Shown here piece after piece: positions 45,743-58,340 of a stretch of DNA of 64,000 nt. The DNA comes from Streptomyces asoensis (GTDB taxonomy: Bacteria > Actinomycetota > Actinomycetes > Streptomycetales > Streptomycetaceae). The notes below the pieces were generated by a model. That model saw only the letters and a list, made by a program, of their open reading frames with translations. It made no database searches and was not told where the DNA came from. A program made the position numbers and the translations under genes. The DNA is taken from NCBI RefSeq assembly GCF_013085465.1, contig NZ_CP049838.1, positions 1,612,001-1,676,000 of the forward strand. Reading direction: 5' to 3'. Each line of letters opens with the position of its first letter. The first letter of the stretch is position 1.

Positions 45743-47527
45743 TCACGACAGCGGCGGGTACGCGTTCCGGATCAACTGCTGGAACTGGGCGGAGAACCAG
45801 TGTCCGGCCAGCGGCGAGTTCGACAGCGCACCCGTGGGGTTGTTGCCGTTGCGGGGGTTGCCGCCGTACGTCGGGTCGCACATTCGATCGAAGCCCTTGC
45901 CCTCGTCGTTGGGGACGGCGGCGCTGTTGCCGTCCGACTCCCCCGGCGGCTTGACCCACACATAGGCGTCGATACCGGCGGCGGGAGCCGCGGTCGGCCG
46001 TTCGCCGATGCCTGCGCCGCTCTGGTTGCACCAGTTGCCGGCGTGGATGCGCCGGTCGATGCGGCTGGCGTCGACGTAGCCGTCCACGGAGGTCGGCGAT
46101 CCGGGACCGGTGGGCCGGGCGGAGCCGCCCCAGCCATTGCGTGAGGTGTCGATCAGCATGCCGAGTCCCGAGTCGAATCCGGCCGCGACGAGCTTGTCGC
46201 GCAGCGCCTGGGCGAAGGACTGCTCGTCCACGTACTGGTTCCAGTCCACCCACTTCGACTGACGTACGGTCTGACCACCCACCGTGTCGGTGACCTTGAG
46301 GTACGGCTCCTTGGTGGGACTGTAGTTCGCGGTGTTGACGATGAAGCCGGCCACGTCGTTCACGCTTGCGCCGTTCGTCGTCGCAACCTTGTGGAACTGC
46401 TGCACCGCGGGGCCGAGGTTGCTGTCCCAGCCGAGCCAGCCGTGGTGGGCGGCGTCGATGTAGTTGTAGACGTTGGGGATCGCGCCCAGCTTGTCCAGGG
46501 CGTAGCCGACGCCCTTCTCGTAGTTGCCGTTGCTCTTCATGGTCACGCAGGCGTCGGTGGTGGTGTTGGTGCCGCCCGCGTTGGTGACCAGGTTGGGCAG
46601 TGAGTCGGGCTCGATGACGGTGGCGATCCGCAGGCCCGCGTACTTGGATTCGGACAGGATCGACGTGATGGGGTCGATGTACTGGGACTTGTACTTGTCG
46701 AGGTCGTCGGGCCCCAGCTCGCCGTTGGAGGCGAGGGCGGCGCAGTCGCGGCCGGGCAGGTCGTAGATGACGAGCTGGACGACCAGCTCACCGGCGCCCT
46801 TCTGCTTCAGGGCCTCGTCGAGGTGGGCGCGCAGACCCATGCCGCCGTTGACGCCGTTGATGGCGGCGATACGGTCGAGCCAGACGGCAGTGGGCTGGTC
46901 GGCGATACGGCTGCCGCCCGGTTCGGCGGCGGCCTTGGCGGACCACTCGGGGTTCACGTACACCTTGGCGCCGGTGTAGGGGTTGCCGGCGCGGCTGCCA
47001 CCGCCATCGCCATCGCCACCACCGGTGCTGCCACCCGTACTGCCGCCGCTGCTGCCGCCGGTTCCGCCGCCGGTGCTGCCGCCGGTGCTGCCGCCGGTTC
47101 CGCCCCCGTTGTCGACGCTGCACGTGACGCCGTCGAGCGTGAACGTGGCGGGCACGCTGTTGGTGCCGCTGTAGGAGCCGTTGAAGCCGAAGTCGACCGA
47201 GCCGCCGGTGCCGAGATTGCCGTTGTAGCTCTCGTTGGCGACGGTGACGTCGGTGCCGTTCTGGGTGACCTTCCCGTTCCAGCCGTTGGTGACCTTCTGG
47301 TTGCCGCCGTACGACCACTTCAGCGTCCAACCGGACTTGGCGGCCGCGTTGTTGGTGATGGTCACCGCGGCGGTGAAGCCGGTGTCCCACTGGCTCTGCA
47401 CCTTGTAGTCGACGGCGCAGGGGACGGACGAGGTGGCAGCGCCGGCCTGGCCGACGAGCAGCGCCGTCCCCGTCGTCCCGGCGACCAGCGCCAGGGCGGT
47501 GAGCAGCGATGTCCTGGTGTAGCTCAT
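45743..47527 (-). CDS. Secreted cellulase GH6 with N-terminal CBM2 (exo-cellobiohydrolase type)
   Basis: 594 residues from ATG 47527. Signal peptide (ending QAGAA), CBM2 cellulose-binding domain (VDYKVQSQWDTGFTAAVTIT to FTLDGVTCSVD), a Gly/Ser/Thr-rich linker, then GH6: VYVNPEW, LVIYDLPGRDCAAL with the catalytic Asp, ATVIEPDSLPN, NVYNYIDAAHHGWLGW, LGMLIDTSRNGWGG and AYVWVKPPGESDG. The extra loops suit a cellobiohydrolase that attacks non-reducing chain ends. In S. coelicolor a GH6 and a GH48 cellulase gene lie side by side; here the neighbouring GH48 is broken. Confidence 0.93.
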   Translation of the reverse strand: MSYTRTSLLTALALVAGTTGTALLVGQAGAATSSVPCAVDYKVQSQWDTGFTAAVTITNNAAAKSGWTLKWSYGGNQKVTNGWNGKVTQNGTDVTVANESYNGNLGTGGSVDFGFNGSYSGTNSVPATFTLDGVTCSVDNGGGTGGSTGGSTGGGTGGSSGGSTGGSTGGGDGDGGGSRAGNPYTGAKVYVNPEWSAKAAAEPGGSRIADQPTAVWLDRIAAINGVNGGMGLRAHLDEALKQKGAGELVVQLVIYDLPGRDCAALASNGELGPDDLDKYKSQYIDPITSILSESKYAGLRIATVIEPDSLPNLVTNAGGTNTTTDACVTMKSNGNYEKGVGYALDKLGAIPNVYNYIDAAHHGWLGWDSNLGPAVQQFHKVATTNGASVNDVAGFIVNTANYSPTKEPYLKVTDTVGGQTVRQSKWVDWNQYVDEQSFAQALRDKLVAAGFDSGLGMLIDTSRNGWGGSARPTGPGSPTSVDGYVDASRIDRRIHAGNWCNQSGAGIGERPTAAPAAGIDAYVWVKPPGESDGNSAAVPNDEGKGFDRMCDPTYGGNPRNGNNPTGALSNSPLAGHWFSAQFQQLIRNAYPPLS

Positions 47528-47819
47528 GAGTGCGGGTTTCCTTCTCTCGATGGGGCCTTGCGAACGGAGGGCGCGCGAAAGTCGCGCTGCCCGACGCACT
47601 ACGCGGTGGCTGTGCCGCCGCAGGCTGAGTTCAGGGACGGACCGGAGGAGCGGTGCCACGCGTTTCCTGTCCGCCCGGACAGGACGGCTCGCGCTCCTAC
47701 CACTTCACGCCCCGGGCTTCCGTGAGCGGGTGCTCACGGACGCCTGGTGGTGCCTCGCATCGCCGGCCGCCGAAGCGCAGATGGACGGGGCGTGCGCCGT
47801 GCCCGTGCCGACGGGCGCG

Positions 47820-48074
47820 ACCGCGGGATGCGCGTCCACGGTGCATGTCGTCCCGTTGAGCTCGAACGTCGTCGGTGCGGGATTGCTCGTCGACGGCACG
47901 GTCGTCGATCGGCTCAAAGCCCTGGGAGCCGCTGTGCCGCCGGCTGGTGACGGTGTGTCCCACCGTGCACGCGGCCGTGGCTCCCCGGGCCGAGAACACC
48001 GGCGGGCCCGCGCTCGGGACGAGCGCGACCGGACCGTCGCTGACTAAAAGTACTGAATGCGGGGGGTGTCGCAT
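47820..48074 (-). pseudogene. Remnant of a secreted CBM2 protein
   Basis: The minus strand begins MRHPPHSVLLVSDGPVALVP with a signal-like stretch and a CBM2-like opening CTVGHTVTSR. In a different frame it ends SNPAPTTFELNGTTCTVD, the typical end of a CBM2. The middle of the domain and any catalytic part are gone. It is a third cellulose-binding gene in this interval, now dead. Confidence 0.6.
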
Positions 48075-48264
48075 GAGCGGGTCCTTACAGCTTGGCGCGC
48101 CGCTACGGACGCGTCGAGTGATGGAACCGCTCCCACTGGTGAGGGGGAAGTTAGCGCCAACAGGCGAGGTTTCATAGGGTCCTTGCGAAACTTTCGCTCC
48201 CATCGGCCCAGTTCGAACATTGAACTTCTCGACGTCTTGACCGCGCCCGCCTTCATCTCCACGA

Positions 48265-48278
48265 TGGGAGCGCTCCCA
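48265..48278. promoter_or_regulatory. CebR-type operator TGGGAGCGCTCCCA
   Basis: A perfect 14-bp palindrome identical to the known CebR box for cello-oligosaccharide-responsive repression in Streptomyces. It lies 58 bp before the GH48-type start. Confidence 0.9.
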
Positions 48279-48335
48279 CTGGATTCAGGCCTTGGCATCT
48301 CTCCGTGAGTCGCGTGACGCAAGGAGGAACAGCAC

Positions 48336-49557
48336 ATGGATCCCGGACGCAAACACAGAGCCGTACGGCGGCTCTGGACCGCCGTCGCCGCCGCGTTCGC
48401 CCTACCCCTGTCGATGCTCGCCACCGGCACGACCACCGCGAACGCGGCGTCCGTGCGGTGCAGCGTCGACTACAGGACCAACGACTGGGGTTCCGGCTTC
48501 ACCGCCGACCTCACCCTCACCAACCGTGGCACCACCGCGATCGACGGCTGGACCCTGACCTACGGCTACACGGGCAACCAGAAGCTCGCGAACGGGTGGA
48601 ACGGCAGCTGGTCCCAGGCCGGTCAGGCCATCACCGTCAAGAACGCCTCGTACAACGGCACCATCGCCCCGGGCAGCGCCGTCTCCACAGGAGCACAGTT
48701 CGGCTACAGCGGCACCAACACCGCCCCGACGGACTTCGCGGTCGACGGCACCAGCTGTGTCGGCGCTCACCAGCCGCCGATCACCGTGCTGACCAGCCCG
48801 GCCGTCGGCGCGGTCTACTCACGGGGTGACGTCGTGCCGCTCGCGGCGACCGCGGCGGCCGCGGACGGCGCGACGATCAGCAGGGTGGAGTTCTACGACG
48901 ACACCACGCTGCTGGGCACGGACACGAGCGCGCCCTACACGCACTCCGCCTCTGGTTTGACCGTGGGCAGTCATTCCCTGCTGGCGAAGGCGTAAGCTGG
49001 GCGGGCCGCTACGCGACCCCGCCGGCCGGGACCCGGACGGCAGCTACCAGATCCCCTCCACCCTCCAGTGGTCGGGCCGGCCCGACACCTGGAACCCGTC
49101 AAGTCCCGGCGCCAACAGCGGACTTCACGTCACCGTCACCGACTACACCAACGACGTCGGGGTGGCCGCCGCGTACGCCAAGACACTCACGTACTACGGC
49201 GCCAAGTCCGGTGACGCGAAGGCGAGGTCGACGGCGAAGGCGCTGCTGGACGGCATGTGGGACCACCACCAGGACAGCCTCGGTGTCGCTGTTCCGGAGA
49301 CCCGCAGCGACTACAGCCGGTTCGACGACAGCGTCTACGTGCCGAGCGGCTGGAGCGGGAAGATGCCGAACGGCGAGACCATCAACTCGTCCTCGACGTT
49401 CTCCTCGATCCGGTCCTTCTACAAGAACGATCCGGCCTGGTCGAAGATCGAGGCCTACCTCAAGGGCGGCGCCGCGCCCGTCTTCACCTACCACCGGTTC
49501 TGGGCCCAGGCGGACATCGCCCTGGCCATGGGCTCGTACGCGGAACTCCTCGAGTAG
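48336..49557 (+). pseudogene. GH48 cellulase with internal deletion and frameshift
   Basis: The first 219 codons are intact: signal peptide, CBM2 (VRCSVDYRTNDWGSGFTADL to FAVDGTSC), and a Big/Ig-like domain (ITVLTSPAVGAVYSRGDVV to VGSHSLLAKA), then TAA at 48993. In another frame the sequence goes on as the very end of a GH48 enzyme: DPDGSYQIPSTLQWSGRP, DYTNDVGVAAAYA, ETRSDYSRFDDSVYVPSGW, FTYHRFWAQADIA. Several hundred residues holding the catalytic centre are missing. A secreted CBM2-Ig stub could still be made. The operator upstream is intact. Confidence 0.9.
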
Positions 49558-49581
49558 CCCCCGCCGGCGCTCCGCGTACGC

Positions 49582-49647
49582 GACCCCGTCATTAGGCGAC
49601 GGGGTCACCCGGCCGGGCGGCCCCCACCCCTCACGGGGGCCGCCCGG
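49582..49647 (+). terminator. Double terminator after GH48 remnant
   Basis: GACCCCGTC/GACGGGGTC (9 bp, 49582-49606) is followed by CCGGGCGGCCCCC/GGGGGCCGCCCGG (13 bp, 49613-49647). Two hairpins in a row after the stop. Confidence 0.88.
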
Positions 49648-49998
49648 TCCTCGCACCGGATTCCGGCAAGGCCTCGCACGATGCACGCGGCGGCTCATGC
49701 ACGAGCACAGATACGCCGCCGCACGTGGTGCCCGACGCACGTCCAGGACCCCCTGGCGATACTCCCGGTCGGCCCGTCGAACGGCACGGTGTTCCCCTAC
49801 GCAAACGCGGGGCGCCGGAGCCGTAGGCAGCGAGTTCCGCTCTCGACCACCAGCGACAGACATCCATACCCCCACTTGGAACGGGAGCGCTCCCAACCCG
49901 TGGACGCAGGACTACCCCCGGATCCCGTCACGCTCGTGAAGCCGTGTGCTCGGTCGCCCCCGGCCGGTAAGATCGGTGATCTCGTGGGGGAGGTGGAC
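49648..49998. promoter_or_regulatory. Upstream region of the CebR-like gene
   Basis: 351 bp without a gene between the double terminator and the regulator. The only clear element is the CebR-type box at 49881-49894. Confidence 0.6.
49881..49894. promoter_or_regulatory. CebR-type operator before the LacI regulator
   Basis: CGGGAGCGCTCCCA, one base from the CebR box, 104 bp before the start of the LacI-family gene. This fits autoregulation. Confidence 0.8.
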
Positions 49999-51021
49999 AT
50001 GGGCAGACGACGCCCGGGGACACCGACGCTGGAGGAGGTGGCCGCCCACGCGCGGGTGGGAAGGGGCACGGTCTCCCGCGTCATCAACAACGCGGCGGGC
50101 GTGAAGGAGTCGACGCGCCGGGCCGTACAACGGGCCATCGAGGAACTGGGTTACGTGCCCAATCTCGCGGCCCGTTCCCTGGCCGGGCGGCGGGCCGACG
50201 CCGTCGCCCTGGTCATGACGGAGCCGGACTGGCGGCAGTTCGCCGAGCCCTTTTTCTCCGAGATCGTCCGCTCGCTCGGAGACGCGCTGACGGACACCGG
50301 GATCCAACTGCTGCTGACCCTGGTCCGCTCGGACGCCGAGCGACAGCGCTTCCTCGAGTACGCGCGCGGCGGCCGGGTCGACGGAGTCCTGCTGATGTCC
50401 GTGCACGCCGGTGATCCGCTGCCGGACATGCTCGCCGAAGCCCGGTTGCCGACCGTGCTGCTGGGGCGCCGCTCGGGCGAGGAGTATGTCAGCTACGTCG
50501 ACGCGGACAACATCGGCGGAGCCCGCAGCGCCGTCTCCCACCTGCTGAGGCAGGGCCGCAGAGTGATAGCGACCATCACCGGGCCGCTCGACCTGTACGC
50601 CGCCCGGTGCCGGCTGCGCGGCTACGAAGAGGCCCTGGCGCTGGCGGGTCTGAAGAGCGCGCCGACCCTTGTCGCCCAGAGCGACTTCACGGCGGAGAGC
50701 GGACGCCGCGCCATGGCCGAGCTTTTCGAACGGCATCCGGACATCGACGGCGTCCTCGCCGCGTCGGACACCACAGCCGCGGGGGCTCTGGAGGCCCTGA
50801 ACGCGGCCGGCCGTCGAGTGCCCGAGGATGTCGCCGTGATCGGCTTCGACGACTTTTCGCTGGCCCAGCGGACCGAACCACGCCTGACCACGGTACGCCA
50901 GCCGATCGAGGAGATCGGGCGAGCCATGATCCGACTGCTCCTGGAGGAGATGGAAGAGGGCGCCGTCGCCTGGCGTCACGTCATCCTCCGTACGGAGCTG
51001 GTGGTACGCGAGTCGACCTGA
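49999..51021 (+). CDS. LacI-family regulator, probable CebR-type cellulase repressor
   Basis: 340 residues from ATG 49999 with GGGGGAGG 5 bases upstream. HTH TLEEVAAHARVGRGTVSRVI, then effector domain ADAVALVMTEPDWRQFAEPF, ATITGPLDLYAARCRLRGYE, VAVIGFDDFSLAQRTEPRL. The gene is surrounded by TGGGAGCGCTCCCA-type boxes (48265, 49881, 51044, 51181, 51207), in front of itself, the GH48 remnant and celB. That makes it the likely local cello-oligosaccharide-sensing repressor. No ABC transporter cebEFG lies next to it, so it may be a paralogue of CebR, not CebR itself. Confidence 0.88.
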   Translation: MGRRRPGTPTLEEVAAHARVGRGTVSRVINNAAGVKESTRRAVQRAIEELGYVPNLAARSLAGRRADAVALVMTEPDWRQFAEPFFSEIVRSLGDALTDTGIQLLLTLVRSDAERQRFLEYARGGRVDGVLLMSVHAGDPLPDMLAEARLPTVLLGRRSGEEYVSYVDADNIGGARSAVSHLLRQGRRVIATITGPLDLYAARCRLRGYEEALALAGLKSAPTLVAQSDFTAESGRRAMAELFERHPDIDGVLAASDTTAAGALEALNAAGRRVPEDVAVIGFDDFSLAQRTEPRLTTVRQPIEEIGRAMIRLLLEEMEEGAVAWRHVILRTELVVREST

Positions 51022-51043
51022 CCTTCGCCGGCAAACCTGTCCG

Positions 51044-51055
51044 GGGAGCGCTCCC
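51044..51055. promoter_or_regulatory. CebR-type box GGGAGCGCTCCC
   Basis: Perfect 12-bp core palindrome 22 bp after the stop of the LacI-family gene and about 200 bp before celB. Probably an auxiliary operator for DNA looping. Confidence 0.7.
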
Positions 51056-51180
51056 GGGGCGACGCACCGCGTCTCGGCGCCCCTGACTGACCTGCGGCTC
51101 CGAAATCGGTTGGGCATGTTCATGTCGGCAGCCTTGTCAATGACCTGAACCCTCCCTACAGTCCCAGCCGAACCCAGGAT

Positions 51181-51194
51181 TGGGAGCGCTCCCA
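51181..51194. promoter_or_regulatory. CebR-type operator of celB, site 1
   Basis: Exact TGGGAGCGCTCCCA, 57 bp before the celB start. Confidence 0.92.
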
Positions 51195-51206
51195 TTCACA
51201 AGGTTG

Positions 51207-51220
51207 CGGGAGCGCTTCCG
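51207..51220. promoter_or_regulatory. CebR-type operator of celB, site 2
   Basis: CGGGAGCGCTTCCG, an imperfect box 26 bp (start to start) from site 1 and 31 bp before the start. Tandem boxes suggest tight repression. Confidence 0.75.
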
Positions 51221-51250
51221 CTACTCCCCATCCCTCTGAAGAGGATCCGC

Positions 51251-52381
51251 ATGCGTCCTTCACCGCACCATGCCCACAGCGCGCGTGGCCTGCTCGGCGC
51301 GCTGCTCACCTCGCTCGTCTCGCTCGCCGCGCTTCTGACCACAGCGTCAGTGGCGCAGGCCGACACCACCATCTGCCAACCCTTCGGTTCAACGACCGTC
51401 CAGGGCCGCTACGTGGTGCAGAACAACCGCTGGGGCACCGACGCCACCCAGTGCATCGCCGTCACCGACTCGGGATTCAGGATCACCCAGGCTGACGGAT
51501 CCGTCCCCACGAACGGCGCTCCGAAGTCCTACCCGTCCGTCTACGACGGCTGCCACTACACCAACTGCTCGCCCGGCACCAAGCTTCCCGCTCGGCTCAG
51601 CACCATCTCCAACGCGCCCACCAGCATCTCGTACAGCTATGTGAGCGGCGCGGTCTACGACGCCGCGTACGACATCTGGCTCGACCCCACGCCCCGCACC
51701 GACGGCGTGAACCGGACCGAGATCATGATCTGGTTCAACAAGGTCGGATCCATCCAGCCCATCGGCTCGCCGGTCGGCACCGCCACCGTGGGCGGGCGTG
51801 AGTGGCAGGTGTGGTCCGGCAACAACGGCTCGAACGACGTACTGTCGTTCGTCGCACCGTCGGCGATCACCAACTGGGCTTTCGACGTCATGGACTTCAC
51901 CCGGCAGGCCGTCTCCCGGGGACTCGCGCAGAACGACTGGTACCTGACGAGTGTTCAGGCCGGGTTCGAACCCTGGCAGAACGGCGCGGGCCTTGCCGTG
52001 ACCTCGTTCTCCTCCACCGTCAACACGGGCTCCTCCGGCGACCCGGGCAACCCCGGAGGCTCCACGGCCTGCAAGGTGGCGTACGCGACGAACGTCTGGC
52101 AGGGCGGCTTCACCGCCGACGTCACCATCACCAACACCGGCTCCTCCCCCGTCAGCGGCTGGAAGCTCGCGTTCACCCTCCCCTCCGGGCAGCGGATCAC
52201 CAATGCCTGGAACGCGAACCTGTCCGGGTCGTCAGGAGCTGTCACCGCGAGCAACGTGGCTCACAACGCAGAGGTGGCGGCCGGCGGCCAGGCGACCTTC
52301 GGGTTCCAGGGCACCTCCGGCGGCACGTTCGCCAAGCCCTCCGGCTTCAGCCTGAACGGCACCGCCTGCACCAGCGTGTGA
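51251..52381 (+). CDS. celB: Secreted endo-1,4-beta-glucanase GH12-CBM2 (CelB type)
   Basis: 376 residues. Signal peptide to about 37 (VAQA), then a GH12 jellyroll closely like S. lividans CelB: TTICQPFGSTTVQGRYVVQN, SYPSVYDGCHYTNCSPG, RTEIMIWFNKVG with the nucleophile Glu, WAFDVMDFTRQAV and QAGFEPWQNGAGLAV with the acid/base Glu. A short Gly/Ser linker leads to a C-terminal CBM2 (CKVAYATNVWQGGFTADVTI to SLNGTACTSV). It cuts inside cellulose chains. Two CebR-type boxes lie upstream. Confidence 0.93.
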   Translation: MRPSPHHAHSARGLLGALLTSLVSLAALLTTASVAQADTTICQPFGSTTVQGRYVVQNNRWGTDATQCIAVTDSGFRITQADGSVPTNGAPKSYPSVYDGCHYTNCSPGTKLPARLSTISNAPTSISYSYVSGAVYDAAYDIWLDPTPRTDGVNRTEIMIWFNKVGSIQPIGSPVGTATVGGREWQVWSGNNGSNDVLSFVAPSAITNWAFDVMDFTRQAVSRGLAQNDWYLTSVQAGFEPWQNGAGLAVTSFSSTVNTGSSGDPGNPGGSTACKVAYATNVWQGGFTADVTITNTGSSPVSGWKLAFTLPSGQRITNAWNANLSGSSGAVTASNVAHNAEVAAGGQATFGFQGTSGGTFAKPSGFSLNGTACTSV

Positions 52382-52392
52382 CACACGTTCAC

Positions 52393-52440
52393 CCTCCGGG
52401 ACCCGCCTGATTCGTCACGCCGACGGGCGGGTCCCGGAGG
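52393..52440 (+). terminator. Terminator after celB
   Basis: CCTCCGGGACCCGCC pairs with GGCGGGTCCCGGAGG over 15 bp with an 18-base loop, 12 bp after the stop. Confidence 0.92.
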
Positions 52441-52884
52441 TCGCACAGCGCCGTCGGCTCCACTTGGCGGCGGGGTCAGTGCCGTGCGGACCGCGTCCCC
52501 TCCGGCGGCCTCGCGGACCCGCGCCGGGGCATTGCGTGCCAATGACCCTTACAGCTGCGTTCGAAATTTCGGTCCACTTTCGGATCGCCGGCCTTTACGG
52601 ATACCAGAGGGACCTCAGGGCGCGTCAACACTTTCGGCAGGTCGGCCGTTTCCCTCTCACCCCGTCAACCACCGGTGGTGATGACCGTGGCCGACTTCAC
52701 CGGTTGGCGAGCGTGATCGGCATCGAAACAATTCGGCGTTGTCACCGAATCATGCGAGGCGTATTGACGGGAGCTGTCGGCCTCGTATCATCCTGGTTGC
52801 TCGATGAGTCGACTGATGTTCGCAATACCGAACGTCGCGGGACCGATCCGCCACCACAGCGCTCCCTCGCAGAGAGATCGACAC
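52441..52884. promoter_or_regulatory. Upstream region of the GH43/GH10-GH62 operon
   Basis: 444 bp without a gene. CGAAATTTCG, a perfect 10-bp palindrome at 52562-52571, with a further TTTCGG 12 bp on and again near 52633, resembles the CGAAANTTTCG xylanase box and may control the operon. No other element was identified. Confidence 0.55.
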
Positions 52885-56566
<3,682 letters not shown>

Positions 56567-56597
56567 CCAGTCGACGACGCGGGCCCCGAAGGTCGTG

Positions 56598-56642
56598 CAG
56601 GGGGTCGGCCAGGCGTTCGCCTCCGCCATGGCCGACCCCCTG
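56598..56642. terminator. Terminator after GH10-GH62 gene
   Basis: CAGGGGGTCGGCCA pairs with TGGCCGACCCCCTG over 14 bp, 31 bp after the stop. Confidence 0.9.
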
Positions 56643-56781
56643 TCCGGGCGTCAACCGAGGGCGATCGCGAAGATGTGCAGGGTGTTCCGGCCCGCTCCCA
56701 CCTCCGCCCTGATGGCGGGCAGGGTCACGTAGGCGGGCGTCCTGAGGGATACACGTGTCAGCGGATGCCGGGTGCACGGTG

Positions 56782-56820
56782 GCCGTCCGGTGCCGCGGCG
56801 CGGAGGCGGCACCGGACGGC
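56782..56820. terminator. Terminator of pectate lyase gene
   Basis: GCCGTCCGGTGCCGC pairs with GCGGCACCGGACGGC over 15 bp, 6 bp beyond the stop of the minus-strand lyase. Confidence 0.9.
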
Positions 56821-56826
56821 GGGCGG

Positions 56827-58302
56827 TCAGGTGCCGATGTTGGACTGGGGCCCGGAGTACTGCTTCAACAGAGCCGGGACGTTGCTCGCCGGGTCGAGGG
56901 TGTAGCCGTAGTAACTGCCCGGGTTGAAGGTGGTCCCGTTCGTCTTCTGGTCACCCGTGCAGTTGACGACGACACTGCCCGTCTGGGTCAGCGAGGCCGC
57001 TGTCGTGTCGTAGGTGTACGGGTCGTTCACGTTCTCGTAGTAGCTGTTCTCGATGACCGTCTTCGACGAGCCGCGCGAGAGGTTGCCGTACGAGGTGATG
57101 TTCTCCAGGTAGTTGTTGTACAGGTGCGCGAGCGCGACGTTGTCGATGCTGGGGTTGCGCTGGTTGGTGTCGTGGATCCAGTTGTGGTGGATGGTCATGC
57201 GGGCGGTGACGTTGTCGGTCCACCCGATACCGAAGGCCTTGTTGACCTCGCCGAGGTCGTTCCAGGACACGGTGAGGTAGCTGGTGTCCTTACGGCTGTC
57301 GATGAGCCCGTCGTTCATCCGCTGGATCCTGTTGTGGTCGATCCAGATGTGGTCGACGGTGTCCATCTGGATTCCGTCGTAGTCGTAGACCTTGTCGTCG
57401 GGGTCGTCGTCGGTCATCCGGGTGTCGCGGATGGTCAGGTTGCGGATGATCACGTTGTGGACCCCGGCGGCGAGATTGAACCCGCCGTTGACGATCTGAC
57501 CCGCAGTGCCGACGCCGACGATGGTCTTGTCGGACTTCACCGGGATCTCGTAGCCGTAGGTGGGCACCGTGATGGCTCCGGGGACCTTGATGACGTACGG
57601 AGCGTCGGCGGACGCGTACTTCACCAGGTCGGCGTAGGTGGTGGCGGTGACCGTGCCGCCCGCCGCCCCGCCGGTGGTGCCGCCCCCGGTGGCGGCGAAA
57701 CCGTCGGCCGTGTTCGACCAGGACCGGCCGCTCACCGGCTGGAACAGCCATTGCTTGTTGGTGTTGGCGGTGCAGGTTTCCTGGATGACGGGGTTGCCGG
57801 CGGTGGTGCTCGCGTTGAGGTCGCTGACACAGAGACCGCTGCTGACGCTCACGATCTGGTAAGTGCCGGTGCCTGAAGGGCTGAAGCGCCAGAGTTGGTT
57901 GCTGCTTCCCACACAGGTGTACTGCTGGAGCTGGACTCCGCCGGCAGTGCTGGAGTCGGGGACGTCGAGGCACTTGCCGCTGCCCACGGACATCAACTCG
58001 TACGTGGAGGAGCCCCTGTCGATGACCGTCCACTGCTGGTTGGTCTGACTGCCGACGCAGTTCCACTGCTGCACAAGGGCTTTGTTGGCGGTGCTCATGC
58101 CGACGACGTCCAGGCACATACCACTCTTGGTGACAGCCAGGGTGTACGTTCCGCCGGCACCCGGAGTCGCGGCCTGCGCGGGCCCCGCGGAAGCACCCAC
58201 CACCAGGATCGGCACCGCCAGAACGAACGCGACCATCGCGTGGAGGAGGCGGCGATGTGTCTTCAGGATGCGTGTGCGGGTGAGTACGCGGCTCTGTCGC
58301 AC
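56827..58302 (-). CDS. Secreted pectate lyase PL1 with N-terminal ricin-type domain
   Basis: 491 residues from GTG 58302 with AAGGAG 8 bases upstream. Signal peptide ending AQAA, a CBM13/ricin trefoil with three QW repeats (NQQWTV, SNQLWRF, NKQW), then a right-handed beta-helix of PL1 (PelC-like): VIIRNLTIRD, YDGIQMDTVDHIWIDHNRI with the Ca-binding Asp residues and the 'vWiDH' motif, MTIHHNWIHDTNQRNPSI. It cleaves de-esterified pectin by beta-elimination. The signal and trefoil share 481 identical bases with the pectinesterase gene upstream. The two genes are 38 bp apart and likely one operon. Confidence 0.94.
   Translation of the reverse strand: MRQSRVLTRTRILKTHRRLLHAMVAFVLAVPILVVGASAGPAQAATPGAGGTYTLAVTKSGMCLDVVGMSTANKALVQQWNCVGSQTNQQWTVIDRGSSTYELMSVGSGKCLDVPDSSTAGGVQLQQYTCVGSSNQLWRFSPSGTGTYQIVSVSSGLCVSDLNASTTAGNPVIQETCTANTNKQWLFQPVSGRSWSNTADGFAATGGGTTGGAAGGTVTATTYADLVKYASADAPYVIKVPGAITVPTYGYEIPVKSDKTIVGVGTAGQIVNGGFNLAAGVHNVIIRNLTIRDTRMTDDDPDDKVYDYDGIQMDTVDHIWIDHNRIQRMNDGLIDSRKDTSYLTVSWNDLGEVNKAFGIGWTDNVTARMTIHHNWIHDTNQRNPSIDNVALAHLYNNYLENITSYGNLSRGSSKTVIENSYYENVNDPYTYDTTAASLTQTGSVVVNCTGDQKTNGTTFNPGSYYGYTLDPASNVPALLKQYSGPQSNIGT
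57752..58232 (-). repeat. 481-bp perfect direct repeat, copy A (pectate lyase)
   Basis: Identical base for base to 59248-59728, shift 1496 bp. It covers the end of the signal peptide and nearly the whole ricin-type domain. Sequence on both sides differs at once. Confidence 0.95.
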
Positions 58303-58340
58303 GGGTGTGCTCCTTCCTGAGGTCGGCTGGTGGTCGTCGC

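Larger units (their letters stand above)
47528..48335. other. Divergent region between GH6 and GH48 genes
   Basis: About 800 bp. It holds an 18-bp inverted repeat (CCTGTCCG/CGGACAGG, 47666-47683), a broken CBM2 protein gene on the minus strand (47820-48074) and a CebR-type operator (48265-48278). Three further GCTCCCA/GCTCCCAC half sites are spread over 48130-48200. Confidence 0.6.

Noticed and set aside
49999..51021. Naming the LacI regulator cebR outright
   Set aside because: Operator content fits, but cebEFG is not adjacent and a paralogue cannot be excluded.
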